Shown here piece after piece: positions 1 through 9,772 of a stretch of 64,000 bases of DNA. A program made the position numbers and the translations under genes. The stretch comes from Streptococcus pneumoniae (lineage in GTDB: Bacteria; Bacillota; Bacilli; Lactobacillales; Streptococcaceae). The stretch spans positions 62,001-126,000 of the forward strand of contig NZ_CRPU01000001.1 of the NCBI RefSeq assembly GCF_001096185.1, given 5' to 3'. The notes beneath the pieces were generated by a model. It ran no database searches and was not told where the DNA came from. It saw only the letters and a program-made list of their open reading frames with translations. The stretch's first letter is position 1; each line of letters opens with the position of its first letter.

Positions 1-1155
1 CAGATAAGGTTTAGGCGTAGGTATGGAATTGTCAAAATCTACATCTGCATAACTCATTTCAAATGTTCTTGTAATCGGTGCAAACATCATGGTAAAGCGT
101 TCAGGATTATCTATTTTTTCTTTCTGAGGTGCCCATAACAACTCATGGTAAAGCAGAAAACAAATCTTTGTATCTAATCCCTCACTCGTTAAAGCCCTAT
201 CCAATTGATTGAGAATACGAATATACTGATCCGAAACCAATTCTTGTCTACAGTTTTCACATTCACAAATATTATTACGAGCATCCGACAACCATACATG
301 TAAGTAATTCACATCAGGTCTTTTCTTGGCATAATCCGTAATAATTTCTACCATCTTATCAGCTACATCTGGATTTGAAAAATCCAGACTGGTTAAAATT
401 GGAGCCGTACTAAATAGTTCTCGTTTCCCGTTTATTTCAGCAACATAGGGTTTCTTCTCCTCTGAAATACTAAGACCTGATTCCCAGCCAAATTTTGAAG
501 AGTAACCTAAAACCTCACCTGTCCATCCATGACCAACACGATGATGAATAAGACCTCTTTTTTGCAATTCTTTATCCAACCTATCACTCAATTCTTGTAC
601 TAATTCATTTGAGAATTTTTCTTTATTTAGATATGGATTAAACTCATGTTCATACCAACGTTTCAAAAAAGAGTAAGGATTTTCAAACTGGATGAAAAAA
701 CTATTCATTCCAATCTTAGGTAGCCAATCAATAAAATCTAGTATATTTTCAAATGAATCCGCTCCCTCTATACATACTCCCCTATGATAGTAACTGGCTG
801 TTTCATCTATAGATAGCTGTTTATCTAAAAAATCTTCAAATCGTAACTCTGGAACAAAGTCATGTCCGCGCCCTGGTCTAGTATACACAACCCCAAATTC
901 ATGAAACATTCGGTAAATTCCAATAAGTAAACCTACAATTGTATTAGACTCAATTCTCCCCTTACCCTTGTCTAATGAGATAAGAACATGGTCTTTTCTA
1001 TCCTCTTTATTGACTAATCCTACAAAAATATCCGCTTCCTTCTCCTCGACAAGTTCTATGTCAGTCTTAAAGACCCGATTCATATAGTAACTTAATTCCT
1101 CTAAGGCAAAGCTAGAATAAGCATTTTTCTGCTGATCAAATACTCTGATAACCAT
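1..1155 (-). CDS. DUF4838-type glycosidase-like protein, C-terminus outside window
   Basis: Translation of the minus strand from the ATG at 1153-1155 stays open to base 1, so the 3' part of the gene is missing. The visible ~385 residues contain HVWLSDARNNICECENCR, the kind of Cys-x-Cys-x2-Cys signature seen in DUF4838 proteins, which resemble alpha-glucuronidase or hexosaminidase barrels. There is no signal peptide, so it probably acts in the cytoplasm. A GGAGGGG ribosome site lies inside the end of the upstream PTS IIC gene, one base away, so the two are co-translated; a phosphorylated or imported oligosaccharide is a natural substrate guess. Substrate and catalytic residues cannot be assigned from sequence. 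Confidence 0.75.
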   Translation of the reverse strand, partial: MVIRVFDQQKNAYSSFALEELSYYMNRVFKTDIELVEEKEADIFVGLVNKEDRKDHVLISLDKGKGRIESNTIVGLLIGIYRMFHEFGVVYTRPGRGHDFVPELRFEDFLDKQLSIDETASYYHRGVCIEGADSFENILDFIDWLPKIGMNSFFIQFENPYSFLKRWYEHEFNPYLNKEKFSNELVQELSDRLDKELQKRGLIHHRVGHGWTGEVLGYSSKFGWESGLSISEEKKPYVAEINGKRELFSTAPILTSLDFSNPDVADKMVEIITDYAKKRPDVNYLHVWLSDARNNICECENCRQELVSDQYIRILNQLDRALTSEGLDTKICFLLYHELLWAPQKEKIDNPERFTMMFAPITRTFEMSYADVDFDNSIPTPKPYL

Positions 1156-1156
1156 C

Positions 1157-2479
1157 TTATTCCCCTCCAACAGTAGCTTTTTCTTTTTCAAGATTGCGTT
1201 TATCTGCAATTTTGAAGAATGGATAATAAATTGCCACAGAAACCAAAATTAAAACAACTTGTAATAGAGCTCCTCGCCAACTAGCCCCTGTCGCAAGGAA
1301 TCCTCCTATGATCGGTGGCATTGTCCACGGAAGGATTACACCTGTTGTATAAGGTACTAATCCTACAGCCATTGATACATAGGTAATTAAGGCATTGATT
1401 GTAGGAGTAGCAATAAACGGAATCAGCATAATCGGATTTAAAACCGTTGGAAACGTAAATAGAATAGCTGTATTGATATTAAAGATAGACGGTATAATAG
1501 CTAGCTTACCTAATGTTTTATTCGCACGACTCTTACTAAATAGGAAGAGACAAATCGCAAGACCAATAGTCGCTCCACCGCCACCAATAAATACAAATAA
1601 ATCTTTAAACGGTAATGTAATAATGTGTTGTAGGGTTTGTCCTGCAGCCACAGCTTCTTGGTTTTCTGTAGTAAATTGTAACCAAACTGGGTCTACAAAA
1701 GCATTTAAAACTTGTCCCCCATTAACTCCACAGAACCAAAAGAATGAGTTTACAATAACACATAGAATCATACCTGGAAGCGTTCCTGCAATTAACTTAA
1801 GCGGTGTTCCAACAATTGCACCTAGGAGTCCGTTGAGACCTCCTGCAACTCCTGCTGCTTCCAGACCTTTTAAGACCAGAGCCCACAAAACAAAAGTAGT
1901 AAAACCAGGTAAAAGAGCTGAAAATGATTTACTGACTACATCTGGGACACCACTTGGCATTTTTATCGTAATTCCGCGCTGGATAAACATACGATAAATC
2001 TCTGCTGTAACCAATCCAATGGTAATCGCCATAAATAAAGAAGATGCATTCAGGCTAGAAAATGGTATTGCGCCGCCAAATAACTGCTTGACCTGCTCTC
2101 CATTTTTATCATAAACCATACTCGAAAAACGAGGTGCCATCAATACAAAACTGGATAAAGCTATGATCCCTGCCGACGGACCATCTGTACCATATCCTTC
2201 CGACAACCTGTAGGCAATACCGAAACAAGCGACCAAGGAGATAATCGCTACTGTTGACTGATTCATAGTTGTCAAGATACTTAGCAATCCAACACTATTC
2301 AGCCAATTTGTAAAAGCCTCTTGAGGCCAACTGATTAGAATAAGAAATAAAGAGCCGACTAAAATCAAAGGCATTGCCATCATAAATCCTTCACGAATAG
2401 CTTTCAAATGCCGTTGGTTACCAACTTTTTCACCAAACGGAGCGACTTTCGTTTCTAAAAACGTTAAAATATTGTTCAT
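1157..2479 (-). CDS. PTS cellobiose/lactose-family IIC permease
   Basis: This is a 440-residue multi-pass membrane protein of the lactose/cellobiose PTS IIC family (CelB type). It carries long hydrophobic segments and conserved blocks such as FFWFCGVNGGQV and TLPGMILCVIVNSFFW, and ends in a charged tail. It would import a beta-linked disaccharide or oligosaccharide with concomitant phosphorylation, using IIA and IIB encoded elsewhere because neither is adjacent. The ATG at 2479 is preferred to the GTG just upstream because it has better spacing from GGAG. Transcription starts from the cre-overlapped promoter at 2514-2542, and the downstream DUF4838 gene is in the same operon. The exact sugar is unknown. 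Confidence 0.85.
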   Translation of the reverse strand: MNNILTFLETKVAPFGEKVGNQRHLKAIREGFMMAMPLILVGSLFLILISWPQEAFTNWLNSVGLLSILTTMNQSTVAIISLVACFGIAYRLSEGYGTDGPSAGIIALSSFVLMAPRFSSMVYDKNGEQVKQLFGGAIPFSSLNASSLFMAITIGLVTAEIYRMFIQRGITIKMPSGVPDVVSKSFSALLPGFTTFVLWALVLKGLEAAGVAGGLNGLLGAIVGTPLKLIAGTLPGMILCVIVNSFFWFCGVNGGQVLNAFVDPVWLQFTTENQEAVAAGQTLQHIITLPFKDLFVFIGGGGATIGLAICLFLFSKSRANKTLGKLAIIPSIFNINTAILFTFPTVLNPIMLIPFIATPTINALITYVSMAVGLVPYTTGVILPWTMPPIIGGFLATGASWRGALLQVVLILVSVAIYYPFFKIADKRNLEKEKATVGGE

Positions 2480-2513
2480 CACCGGAACTCCTTTTTTTAT
2501 TTTTTATAAATTA

Positions 2514-2542
2514 AATATACCACTAACAGAAAGCGTTGTCAA
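2514..2542 (-). promoter_or_regulatory. Sigma-A promoter with overlapping cre (CcpA) site for the PTS operon
   Basis: On the minus strand, TTGACA (2542-2537) and TATATT (2519-2514) are separated by 17 bp. TGACAACGCTTTCT (2541-2528) matches a catabolite-responsive element at all but the last core position and covers the -35 box. This predicts CcpA repression in glucose, in addition to control by the divergent ROK regulator. Confidence 0.75.
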
Positions 2543-2646
2543 TATATTTTTTACTGTTTTTACAATATTTTTTTCTTTGTATAGAATAATAATTTTAATT
2601 GATTTTTTCTTATGTTTAATATAAAATAAACCAAAGGAGGAAACAA

Positions 2647-3870
2647 ATGATTACAAAACAATCAGCCTTTTTACACAATAGAGCCACTATACTGGAGTTT
2701 CTATATCGAAATCCAGCAACATCCCGTACAGATATTGTTAATGAAACAGGACTTACTCCAGCAACAACGACTAACATCATCAAAGAGCTAAGCGAACAGT
2801 CCCTCATATACGAAACTGGTGATGAATTTAGCGAGTTTTCCGGATCTGGAAGACGTAGAAAAACTATTTCTATTACAGATAATATTCCGTATGTTGTTGG
2901 AGGTATTGAAATAAACGTCCTAGGTGTCTTTCTCAGTCTATGTGACTTACAAGGGAAAACTCTTTTCGAGACAGAAATTTTGAATGAAGATTATCCTATT
3001 TCAGAAATCAATTCCACCATTACCAATATGATAAAAGCAGCTATAGAGTACGTCCCTTTGGAAACAAAATTACTTGGATTTGGCTTATCAATACCTGGAC
3101 ATTATAACAAAGACTCCGGAAGCATCATTACAAACAACCCCATATGGGAATCTTTTAATTTATTAAATGTAATTAAAGATTTTAATTTTCCTTTTATTGT
3201 AAAAAATAATATTGATTGTATGGCTATAGGGCAATACCTTTTTAATCCACACAATACCCCCGATAACTTTATTTTCCTACACGCTGGATTAGGTATTTAC
3301 ACTTCCTTTTTCACAAAAGAAAAAATAGGAGCCTCTAAAAATCCTTATATCGGAGAAATTGGACACACCATTGTCGAATTGAATGGGCAATATTGTGAAT
3401 GCGGAAAAAAAGGTTGTTTACAAACATATATTTCGGATGCTTGGTTAATCAAACATGCCCAATTATTATTTAAAAATTCTCAACTAACTGTACTAAAAAG
3501 CCTTGTAAAAACTGAAAAAGACATTCATTTAGATACCCTTTTAACAGCTTACAACTTAGGCGACTCCGCTTTACGTCAACAAATTGATAAAGGAGTCAAT
3601 TTATTGGCCACTTCTATTGCAAATCTTCTCCTCATCAATCCTGCTGATAAAATCTATATCAACAGTCAATTGCTTAATTATCAACCTTTCACTCATGAAG
3701 TCAGGGATAAAATCCAAGATCAGCTCCACTTCGTTCCCTTTACTCGTAATATAGAAATTGAAATTTTACCTTACAACAAACATCGTGGAAGTATAGGAGC
3801 TTGTGCATTAGCTATCGTTGCTTTTTTCATAGAGCATAACAATGTATTACAAGATATTATTTCACCTTAA
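2647..3870 (+). CDS. ROK-family transcriptional regulator
   Basis: The 407-residue protein has an N-terminal winged-helix region (about residues 1-65, with SRTDIVNETGLTPATTTNII as the HTH) followed by a ROK sugar-kinase-like domain. The zinc motif YCECGKKGCLQTY (near residue 255) is typical of NagC/XylR-type ROK repressors. It is divergent from the PTS IIC-DUF4838 operon, with a shared 167-bp intergenic region, so it most likely senses the imported sugar or its phosphate and represses that operon. The start is supported by an AAAGGAGG site 7 bases upstream. No operator palindrome was pinned down. Confidence 0.88.
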   Translation: MITKQSAFLHNRATILEFLYRNPATSRTDIVNETGLTPATTTNIIKELSEQSLIYETGDEFSEFSGSGRRRKTISITDNIPYVVGGIEINVLGVFLSLCDLQGKTLFETEILNEDYPISEINSTITNMIKAAIEYVPLETKLLGFGLSIPGHYNKDSGSIITNNPIWESFNLLNVIKDFNFPFIVKNNIDCMAIGQYLFNPHNTPDNFIFLHAGLGIYTSFFTKEKIGASKNPYIGEIGHTIVELNGQYCECGKKGCLQTYISDAWLIKHAQLLFKNSQLTVLKSLVKTEKDIHLDTLLTAYNLGDSALRQQIDKGVNLLATSIANLLLINPADKIYINSQLLNYQPFTHEVRDKIQDQLHFVPFTRNIEIEILPYNKHRGSIGACALAIVAFFIEHNNVLQDIISP

Positions 3871-4150
3871 TATATATTAGAAATCTATAGACCTGTTTAA
3901 ATCAACTATAACCTGTAGTAAATATCTCGTATTTAGACAATATGAAAACAAGACGACTTCCATATAGGAAACCGCCTTCTCGCTATGTTGAGTGATTTAT
4001 ATTAAAACAACTTTTCTTCTAGCTGCATTTTATTATTATAAAAACATTCATCATCCCCTCAGAACTTAAACAACGATTTTTAGTCAAGATACATACTCCT
4101 AGAATAAACTTTATATGAAATTTCCATTTTTGTTTTTACAATTCTCCTGA
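3871..4150. other. Intergenic stretch without recognisable gene
   Basis: AT-rich DNA between the ROK regulator and the BOX element. Stops occur in all frames and no RNA or gene was recognised. Confidence 0.5.
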
Positions 4151-4262
4151 TATTCAATGAAAATCAAAGAGCAAACTAGGAAGCTAGCCGCAGGTTGCTC
4201 AAAGCACCGCTTTGAGGTTGCAGATAAAGCTGACGCGGTTTGAAGAGATTTTCGAAGAGTAT
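4151..4262 (-). repeat. BOX-type repeat element (short A-C form)
   Basis: Contains the boxC-like inverted pair around TTGCTCAAAGCACCGCTTTGAG and ends in the reverse complement of the boxA start (ACTCTTCGAAAATCTCTTCAA). The same sequence family recurs at 33202, 58013 and 60702. This copy has no boxB insert. Confidence 0.85.
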
Positions 4263-4374
4263 TAGTTAAATCTTGTTTAATATCTCTACACCATACTATT
4301 TTACATATAGTATTTAGCGCGACATAATACTGAAGTCTCTCTCCAAAAAACGGTTATGCCTCTTTGAATAGGAC

Positions 4375-4825
4375 GTTCTCACAAGAAAAGCATCTCCATG
4401 TTTCAACTTCATATGGCTCAAAAACAATCAATTGATGCTAAAACCTGTACCTAGATGTTTCGGTTCATAAAACCATGAAACTGTAAAAGTGGATGAAATT
4501 GATAGCAGTAGTCAAATCAAGAGGCATCATAACTCTAAAAAGTCACAATATATAAGTTCATCCTCGGAAAAATATCATTCTAATTGTTGAAATGCCTACA
4601 TGAAAAGAAACGTTAAATGCTCATGAAACAAGGAATACAGGTATCAAAACTGTGACAAAACAAGTCCCTAAATTTACTAAAGACACTGCTCAACTTTACA
4701 CCTGTAAATGGTTGTTGTATAATAAAGTTACAAAGATGTACGACCACACTGTTGTAAATCATAGTGTTCGCAAATATATTACTGATAGCATTTCTACAAA
4801 TACAAGTAAAGGGAACGGATGAGAT
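4375..4825 (+). pseudogene. Decayed ISXO2/IS1595-like transposase remnant
   Basis: Pieces of an ISXO2-type transposase can be read in shifting frames: MFQLHMAQKQS near 4400, KVDEIDSSSQIKRHH near 4485 (the first catalytic Asp region), and YDHTVVNHSVRKYITD with STNTSKGNG near 4740-4815 (normally VNHS...HTNTIEGFWS). Several frameshifts and stops separate them, and the block after HTNT is gone. No clear terminal inverted repeats were found. It is non-functional and fits a locus with repeated mobile-element turnover. Confidence 0.6.
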
Positions 4826-5433
4826 TCAAACGAAATATGTCAGTGTTTTGGCATTCCTAGCCTTCATATCATTTAAAGAATTGTATAGACAAAATTTTTT
4901 CTAATACAGACACTCGTAACAACTGCTTCATTTTTCTACCAACATATTTAGGAACAAGATAAGATACAAGAGGATCAATCCATAAATCAGTTCTATACCA
5001 ATCTAAGACAAATAAGCTAAAAAAACGATCGATAATAAGCAAATGGATTCCAAATTTTCTCTATCTCCTCATTTTAATAAACAATACTAGTGTAACTATC
5101 CTTCCAGTCAGAAGCTTATCAAATCACACCGAAAATTCTTCTAAAATTTATCTCGTTAGCCAATCAAGCAAAAACTCAACGATAGTACAAACATTATCAT
5201 ACAGGATTGACTTCCTAAATTATATACTTTAGTAAGGTTCTTGGATAAGAAAAAAGGTTCATTTTACATTTCTAAACACTCTTTTCTAAGATGAAAAACA
5301 GAATTTTTCGATTGTGATTTAAAGCAACAAGAAGATTTTCAATATCATCCTATAGATACGAGCTAATTAAGAAAAACTACATTTTTGAATATAAACTACA
5401 ATAAGATAAACTAAATTTCATAGGAGGAAGACA
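4826..5433. other. Degraded intergenic DNA
   Basis: About 600 bp of AT-rich DNA upstream of the two-gene module. A short minus-strand open stretch around 5050-4880 (with residues such as DWYRTDLWIDPLVSYLVPKY) looks protein-like, but has no start site or recognisable family. It is likely another gene remnant. Confidence 0.4.
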
Positions 5434-5718
5434 ATGGATTGGTACGATTATATGATACAGGCATCCAAACAATCACAATTCAACGCAAGCCATTGGTTTC
5501 GCTATTTGCGAAAAGTTATTTTTGAAGACTATTCTTATTTAACAAACCAAGATGTAGAAAAGTTGCTAAACTCCAAAGAACTAACCCATTTTCAAAAAAT
5601 TAGCTTGAAGTATGCCTTTCAAGAGCATACTCCAACTCATAAATATGTGATTTCATTAAATAAACCTGCTAAGTTAACCAATGTTCAAAAATTGATGGAG
5701 AAATACAAGCATGGATAA
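5434..5718 (+). CDS. Small protein paired with a nucleotidyltransferase (putative antitoxin-like partner)
   Basis: This 94-residue protein starts 7 bases after a strong AGGAGG site and overlaps the next gene by 8 bp, so the two are translationally coupled. It is mixed charged/aromatic, with no signal peptide or membrane segment. I do not recognise a named family. The tight coupling to a DUF6036-like nucleotidyltransferase suggests a partner or antitoxin role, which is inference from gene arrangement only. Confidence 0.7.
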   Translation: MDWYDYMIQASKQSQFNASHWFRYLRKVIFEDYSYLTNQDVEKLLNSKELTHFQKISLKYAFQEHTPTHKYVISLNKPAKLTNVQKLMEKYKHG

Positions 5719-6268
5719 AATGAAACCGGTCTTCCAAGCCCTAAATAAGGAATTAATTCAGGAAAATCTGACTTTAACAATTATCTGTGTCGGTGGTTAT
5801 GTCTTAGAATATCATGGTTTACGTGCCACACAAGATGTTGATGCTTTTTATGACCAAAATCAGAAAATCAATGAAATTATTGCTCGTGTAGGAAAACAGT
5901 TTAATCTTAACACCCACGAAGAATTATGGCTCAACAATCATGTTGCAAATATGAACAAACAACCTCCCTTAAGTTTATGTGAATCCTTGTACTCATTTGA
6001 GAATCTGACCGTTTTAGTAGTCCCTATTGAGTATGTGTTAGGAATGAAGATGATGAGTATCAGGGAGCAGGATTTGAAAGATATTGGTGCAATTATTAAA
6101 TACAAAAACTTTCATTCACCATTCGATACCTTTAAATATTTAAAAGATATGGGATTTGATACTATTGACCTCTCTGTTCTCTTAGAAGGTTTTAGTTATG
6201 CTTATGGTATGGATTGGTTAGAAAAATTTTTTAAAGAAAATCAAGATAAACTTCGCGAATTTTATTAA
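5711..6268 (+). CDS. DUF6036/AbiEii-like nucleotidyltransferase-fold protein
   Basis: The 185-residue protein begins with a nucleotidyltransferase signature: GGYVLEYHGLRATQDVDAFY gives the GG helix and the D-x-D metal pair about 16 residues later. The C-terminal half is helical, with PIEYVLGMKMMSIREQDLKD resembling the conserved Lys/Asp block of AbiEii and DUF6036 proteins. Relatives act as toxins in type IV toxin-antitoxin or abortive-infection modules, so with the upstream 94-residue partner it could form such a pair. The gene starts inside the end of its partner. No experimental role can be claimed. Confidence 0.75.
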   Translation: MDKMKPVFQALNKELIQENLTLTIICVGGYVLEYHGLRATQDVDAFYDQNQKINEIIARVGKQFNLNTHEELWLNNHVANMNKQPPLSLCESLYSFENLTVLVVPIEYVLGMKMMSIREQDLKDIGAIIKYKNFHSPFDTFKYLKDMGFDTIDLSVLLEGFSYAYGMDWLEKFFKENQDKLREFY

Positions 6269-6275
6269 CAGTATC

Positions 6276-6314
6276 AAACAAGATGATTGTCAATTAGCCA
6301 GTCGTCTTGTTTTT
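6276..6314 (+). terminator. Rho-independent terminator after the nucleotidyltransferase pair
   Basis: CAAGATGATTG and CAGTCGTCTTG form an 11-bp stem with two G-U pairs and a 9-base loop, followed by TTTTT. Confidence 0.8.
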
Positions 6315-6480
6315 ATGATGGAATGAAATAAAATCGGAACAAATCACTTAGAAAATTCCAGTCAATTTCTAGCACTGTTTGAGACGTTTCAGTGGACTAT
6401 TTCAGATTCGGTCCACTATTCCTTCCCAAAAACATTACATATTGCGCCGAAGGAATTGCTCACACTATCCCCAATCACAA

Positions 6481-6506
6481 AACCCTCAGTCGTTTGACCG
6501 AGGGTT
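6481..6506 (-). terminator. Terminator of pflB
   Basis: AACCCTC and GAGGGTT pair with an inner GTC/GAC stem and a small loop. It lies about 26 bp past the pflB stop on the minus strand. Confidence 0.75.
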
Positions 6507-6532
6507 CCTTATTTCATTATTCAAGAACTTGA

Positions 6533-8857
6533 TTAGCTCAACGCATCCAAGGCATCATCCATTGAAAGAACTTCGTGGAAGACACGTTGTGTCAATTCAG
6601 TTTTTTGTTCTGGAGTGAGGTATTTAGTGTTTACACAGTATCCAGAGATACGTACGATAACGTCTTCACCTGACATAATCTTTTCGTAAACATCGTTCAA
6701 GTCCATAACGTTCAAGTTAACGTGTTGTCCACCGTTTTCGAAGTAACCATCAAGGATTGTTACCAAGTTATCAACTTGTTCGTCACGAGTCTTACCAAGA
6801 GCGCGAGGTGATACTTGTGTAGTCAATGAGATACCGTCAGCTGCGTAACTAAAGTCAAGGCTAGAAAGTGAGTTCAAGTTTTGCAACCAACCACCTTTAG
6901 CTTTGTTAGATGGGTTAGCACCTGGTGAGAAGAATTCAAGTTTAGACAAGTTCACAGAACCATCTTCGTTGAGGTATACACCTTTGTGGACTGGTGAGTT
7001 ACCAGTTTGTTTAGAGTAAGCAACGTTAGATGTGATTGTCAATAGTGATACAGTAGCTTCTGCGTCTTTGTAAAGTTTGTGGCTACGTAGACGAGTTGTG
7101 TAAGCTTCAATCAACCATTCTGCCAATTCGTTTGAACGTGGGTCATCTTCACCCCAACGTGGGTATTCACCGATTGTTTCGTAATCGTAGATGTAGCCAT
7201 TTTCATCACGGATTGGTTTAACTGTAGCGTATTTGATAGCTGACAATGTATCAACAGTGTTGGCAAATCCACAGATACCGAATCCCATGTTGGCACGTTG
7301 TTTAGTTGGCAAGAAGGCCATTTGAACAGCTTCGTAGTTGTACTTATCAGTCATGTAGTGGATGATGTTCAAAGCATCTACATAAGTGTCAGTCAACCAG
7401 TCAAGAGATTTTTCAAAGTTAGCTTTAACTGATTCAAATTCAAGAACTTCGTCACGGATTGGGTCGATGTCAAATACTTTGTAGTCTTTGTGAACATCGT
7501 CGTAACCACCGTTCAAACCAGTAAGAAGGGCTTTCAATACGTTTACACGAGCACCGAAGTACTGGATGTTGTGGCGTTGTTCTTCATTTTCTGGGTCAAG
7601 TGGAGACACACAGCATGAAATACAGCTCATTTCACCATATCCGTCTTTAGCCATTGTTGTTACACCTTCGTATTGGATAGAAGAGTGTTTGTGGCTCATG
7701 TGCATACAGTAGCGACGGAAGTTGTATGGCAATTTATCAGTCCAAAGAACTGTCAAGTTTGGTTCTGGAGAGTTACCGATGTTGTCAAGAGTGTTCAAGA
7801 AACGGTAGTCCATCTTAGTAACACGGTGACGACCGTCGTTACCCATACCAGCCATAGAAGTTGTGATGAAAGTTGGGTCACCTGAGTACAATTGATCATA
7901 AGCCTTTGTACGAGCAAATTTAACTGTACGAAGTTTCATAACAAAATCATCAACGAATTCTTGGATTTCTGATTCAGTAAATGTACCACGAGCAAGGTCA
8001 CGTTCTGCAAAGATGTCCAATACGATTGGCACACGTCCAAGAGATGTAGCAGCACCATTAATCACACGGCAGACAGACATGAAAGCGATGTTAACCCATT
8101 GGATTGCTTCTTTAACGTTCATCGCTGGTTTGCGAACATCAACCCCATAAAGGTCACCCAAGCGAACAACTTGTTGCAATGCTTGGTATTGAAGGTTGAT
8201 TTCTTCACGAAGACGGATTGTTTCTTCATCGATTTCTTCGATTGCGTTCCAGTCGTTTACTTTTTCTTGCATCAAGTAGTCTGCACCATAAAGAGCAAGA
8301 CGTGCGTAAACACCGATGATACGTCCACGTGAGTATGCATCTGGAAGACCAGTTACAGTGTGAGCGTGACGAGCACGACGGATATTTGAAGTATAAGCGC
8401 GGAAGATACCGTCGTTAACTGTTGTTACGTATTTAGTGAAGATTTCGTGAACAGCTGGGTCTGGTTCGTATCCATTTTCTTTCAAAGTAGTTTCAGCCAT
8501 ACGGATACCACCTTTTGGCATGAAGTTCAATTTGAAGAGTTCGTCGTTTTGGATACCGAAGATCACTTCATTTTCTTTATCGATAAATCCTGCTGGAATG
8601 TCAGCGATAGATGTTGGACGAGTGTCCATTGGGAAACGAGTTTCTTCGTAGTGAGCTTTCGTTTCTTCTACAATTTTTTTGATGTGAAGTGAACGTTCTG
8701 TTGGCCCTGCAAGGAAGCTTTCGTCTCCATCATAAGGTGTGTAGTTAGCTTGTACGAAGCGTGATACACTTGCTTTTTCTTTCCAATCTACGCCTTTGAA
8801 GCCTTCCCAAGCTTTGTCAAAAATATCTTGTGCTTCAACAACTGTTTTAACAACCAT
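6533..8857 (-). CDS. pflB: Formate C-acetyltransferase (pyruvate formate-lyase)
   Basis: The 774-residue glycyl-radical enzyme converts pyruvate and CoA to acetyl-CoA and formate during anaerobic mixed-acid fermentation. The catalytic cysteine pair is visible in [13 protein letters not shown], and the radical glycine in [16 protein letters not shown] near the C-terminus. The length matches streptococcal Pfl. The start was set at [13 protein letters not shown] because GAGGAC stands 6 bases upstream; an in-frame upstream extension of 12 codons has no ribosome site. The gene stands alone, with its own promoter and terminator. The activating enzyme PflA is not in the window. Confidence 0.97.
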   Translation of the reverse strand: MVVKTVVEAQDIFDKAWEGFKGVDWKEKASVSRFVQANYTPYDGDESFLAGPTERSLHIKKIVEETKAHYEETRFPMDTRPTSIADIPAGFIDKENEVIFGIQNDELFKLNFMPKGGIRMAETTLKENGYEPDPAVHEIFTKYVTTVNDGIFRAYTSNIRRARHAHTVTGLPDAYSRGRIIGVYARLALYGADYLMQEKVNDWNAIEEIDEETIRLREEINLQYQALQQVVRLGDLYGVDVRKPAMNVKEAIQWVNIAFMSVCRVINGAATSLGRVPIVLDIFAERDLARGTFTESEIQEFVDDFVMKLRTVKFARTKAYDQLYSGDPTFITTSMAGMGNDGRHRVTKMDYRFLNTLDNIGNSPEPNLTVLWTDKLPYNFRRYCMHMSHKHSSIQYEGVTTMAKDGYGEMSCISCCVSPLDPENEEQRHNIQYFGARVNVLKALLTGLNGGYDDVHKDYKVFDIDPIRDEVLEFESVKANFEKSLDWLTDTYVDALNIIHYMTDKYNYEAVQMAFLPTKQRANMGFGICGFANTVDTLSAIKYATVKPIRDENGYIYDYETIGEYPRWGEDDPRSNELAEWLIEAYTTRLRSHKLYKDAEATVSLLTITSNVAYSKQTGNSPVHKGVYLNEDGSVNLSKLEFFSPGANPSNKAKGGWLQNLNSLSSLDFSYAADGISLTTQVSPRALGKTRDEQVDNLVTILDGYFENGGQHVNLNVMDLNDVYEKIMSGEDVIVRISGYCVNTKYLTPEQKTELTQRVFHEVLSMDDALDALS

Positions 8858-8912
8858 GTTAATGTCCTCTTTTTTCTTTCTAGTAACAACCATCTGTTAC
8901 ATTCATGAGTCA

Positions 8913-8942
8913 AGTATACCATACAGTAACCGATTTCAACAA
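8913..8942 (-). promoter_or_regulatory. Candidate pflB promoter
   Basis: TTGTTG (8942-8937) and TATACT (8918-8913) are 18 bp apart on the minus strand. Just upstream, AAGTGAAAA (8941-8949) and TTTTACACTT form an imperfect inverted repeat that could bind a redox or carbon regulator; this is unproven. Confidence 0.5.
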
Positions 8943-9723
8943 GTGAAAATTCCCTATTTTTACACTTTCTTTTCTAAAACAGTCTACATTTTATTTCAAA
9001 CTGTATTATATTTTTGAAAAAATAAAGTCCTTTTTTCTTTTTTTCAGAAAAAAGGGTATAATAAAAGAAAATAAGCAGTAAAAAGGAGCTAGGCATGTTG
9101 ATTTTCCCTTTGCTAAATGATTTGTCAAGAAAAATCATCCATATTGACATGGATGCCTTTTTTGCTGCGGTGGAAATCAGGGATAATCCTAAACTCAGAG
9201 GAAAACCTGTCATTATCGGCAGTGACCCTCGGCAAACAGGTGGGCGGGGAGTCGTTTCCACTTGTAGCTATGAGGCGCGAGCTTTTGGTGTCCATTCTGC
9301 TATGAGTTCTAAAGAAGCCTATGAGCGTTGTCCCCAGGCAGTCTTTATCTCAGGGAATTATGAAAAATACAAGACTGTGGGACTCCAGATTCGAGCTATC
9401 TTTAAGCGCTATACAGATTTGATTGAACCCATGAGTATTGACGAAGCCTATTTGGATGTAACAGAAAATAAACTCGGTATCAAATCGGCCGTCAAAATCG
9501 CTCGCCTCATTCAAGAGGATATCTGGCAAGAACTTCATCTAACTGCTTCTGCCGGTGTTTCCTACAACAAATTCTTGGCTAAAATGGCTAGCGATTATCA
9601 AAAACCACATGGTTTGACAGTGATTCTACCTGACCAGGCTGAGGATTTTCTCAAACAAATGGATATTTCCAAGTTTCATGGAGTAGGAAAAAAGACGGTG
9701 GAACGGCTTCATCAAATGAACTG

Positions 9724-9769
9724 CACCCCAAAAGTTAGACAGAAAAAATCTAACTTTTGGGGTGTTTTT
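9724..9769 (+). terminator. Strong hairpin terminator at the left end of the IS
   Basis: A perfect 16-bp inverted repeat (9724-9739 with 9749-9764, core CCCCAAAAGTTAGA) with a 9-base loop is followed by TTTTT. It should stop read-through transcription entering from dinB and protect the transposase genes from outside promoters. Confidence 0.8.
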
Positions 9770-9772
9770 ATT

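Noticed and set aside
6379-6618. 79-codon plus-strand frame downstream of the nucleotidyltransferase
   Set aside because: It runs through the pflB terminator and antisense to the pflB 3' end, with no ribosome site or recognisable protein.
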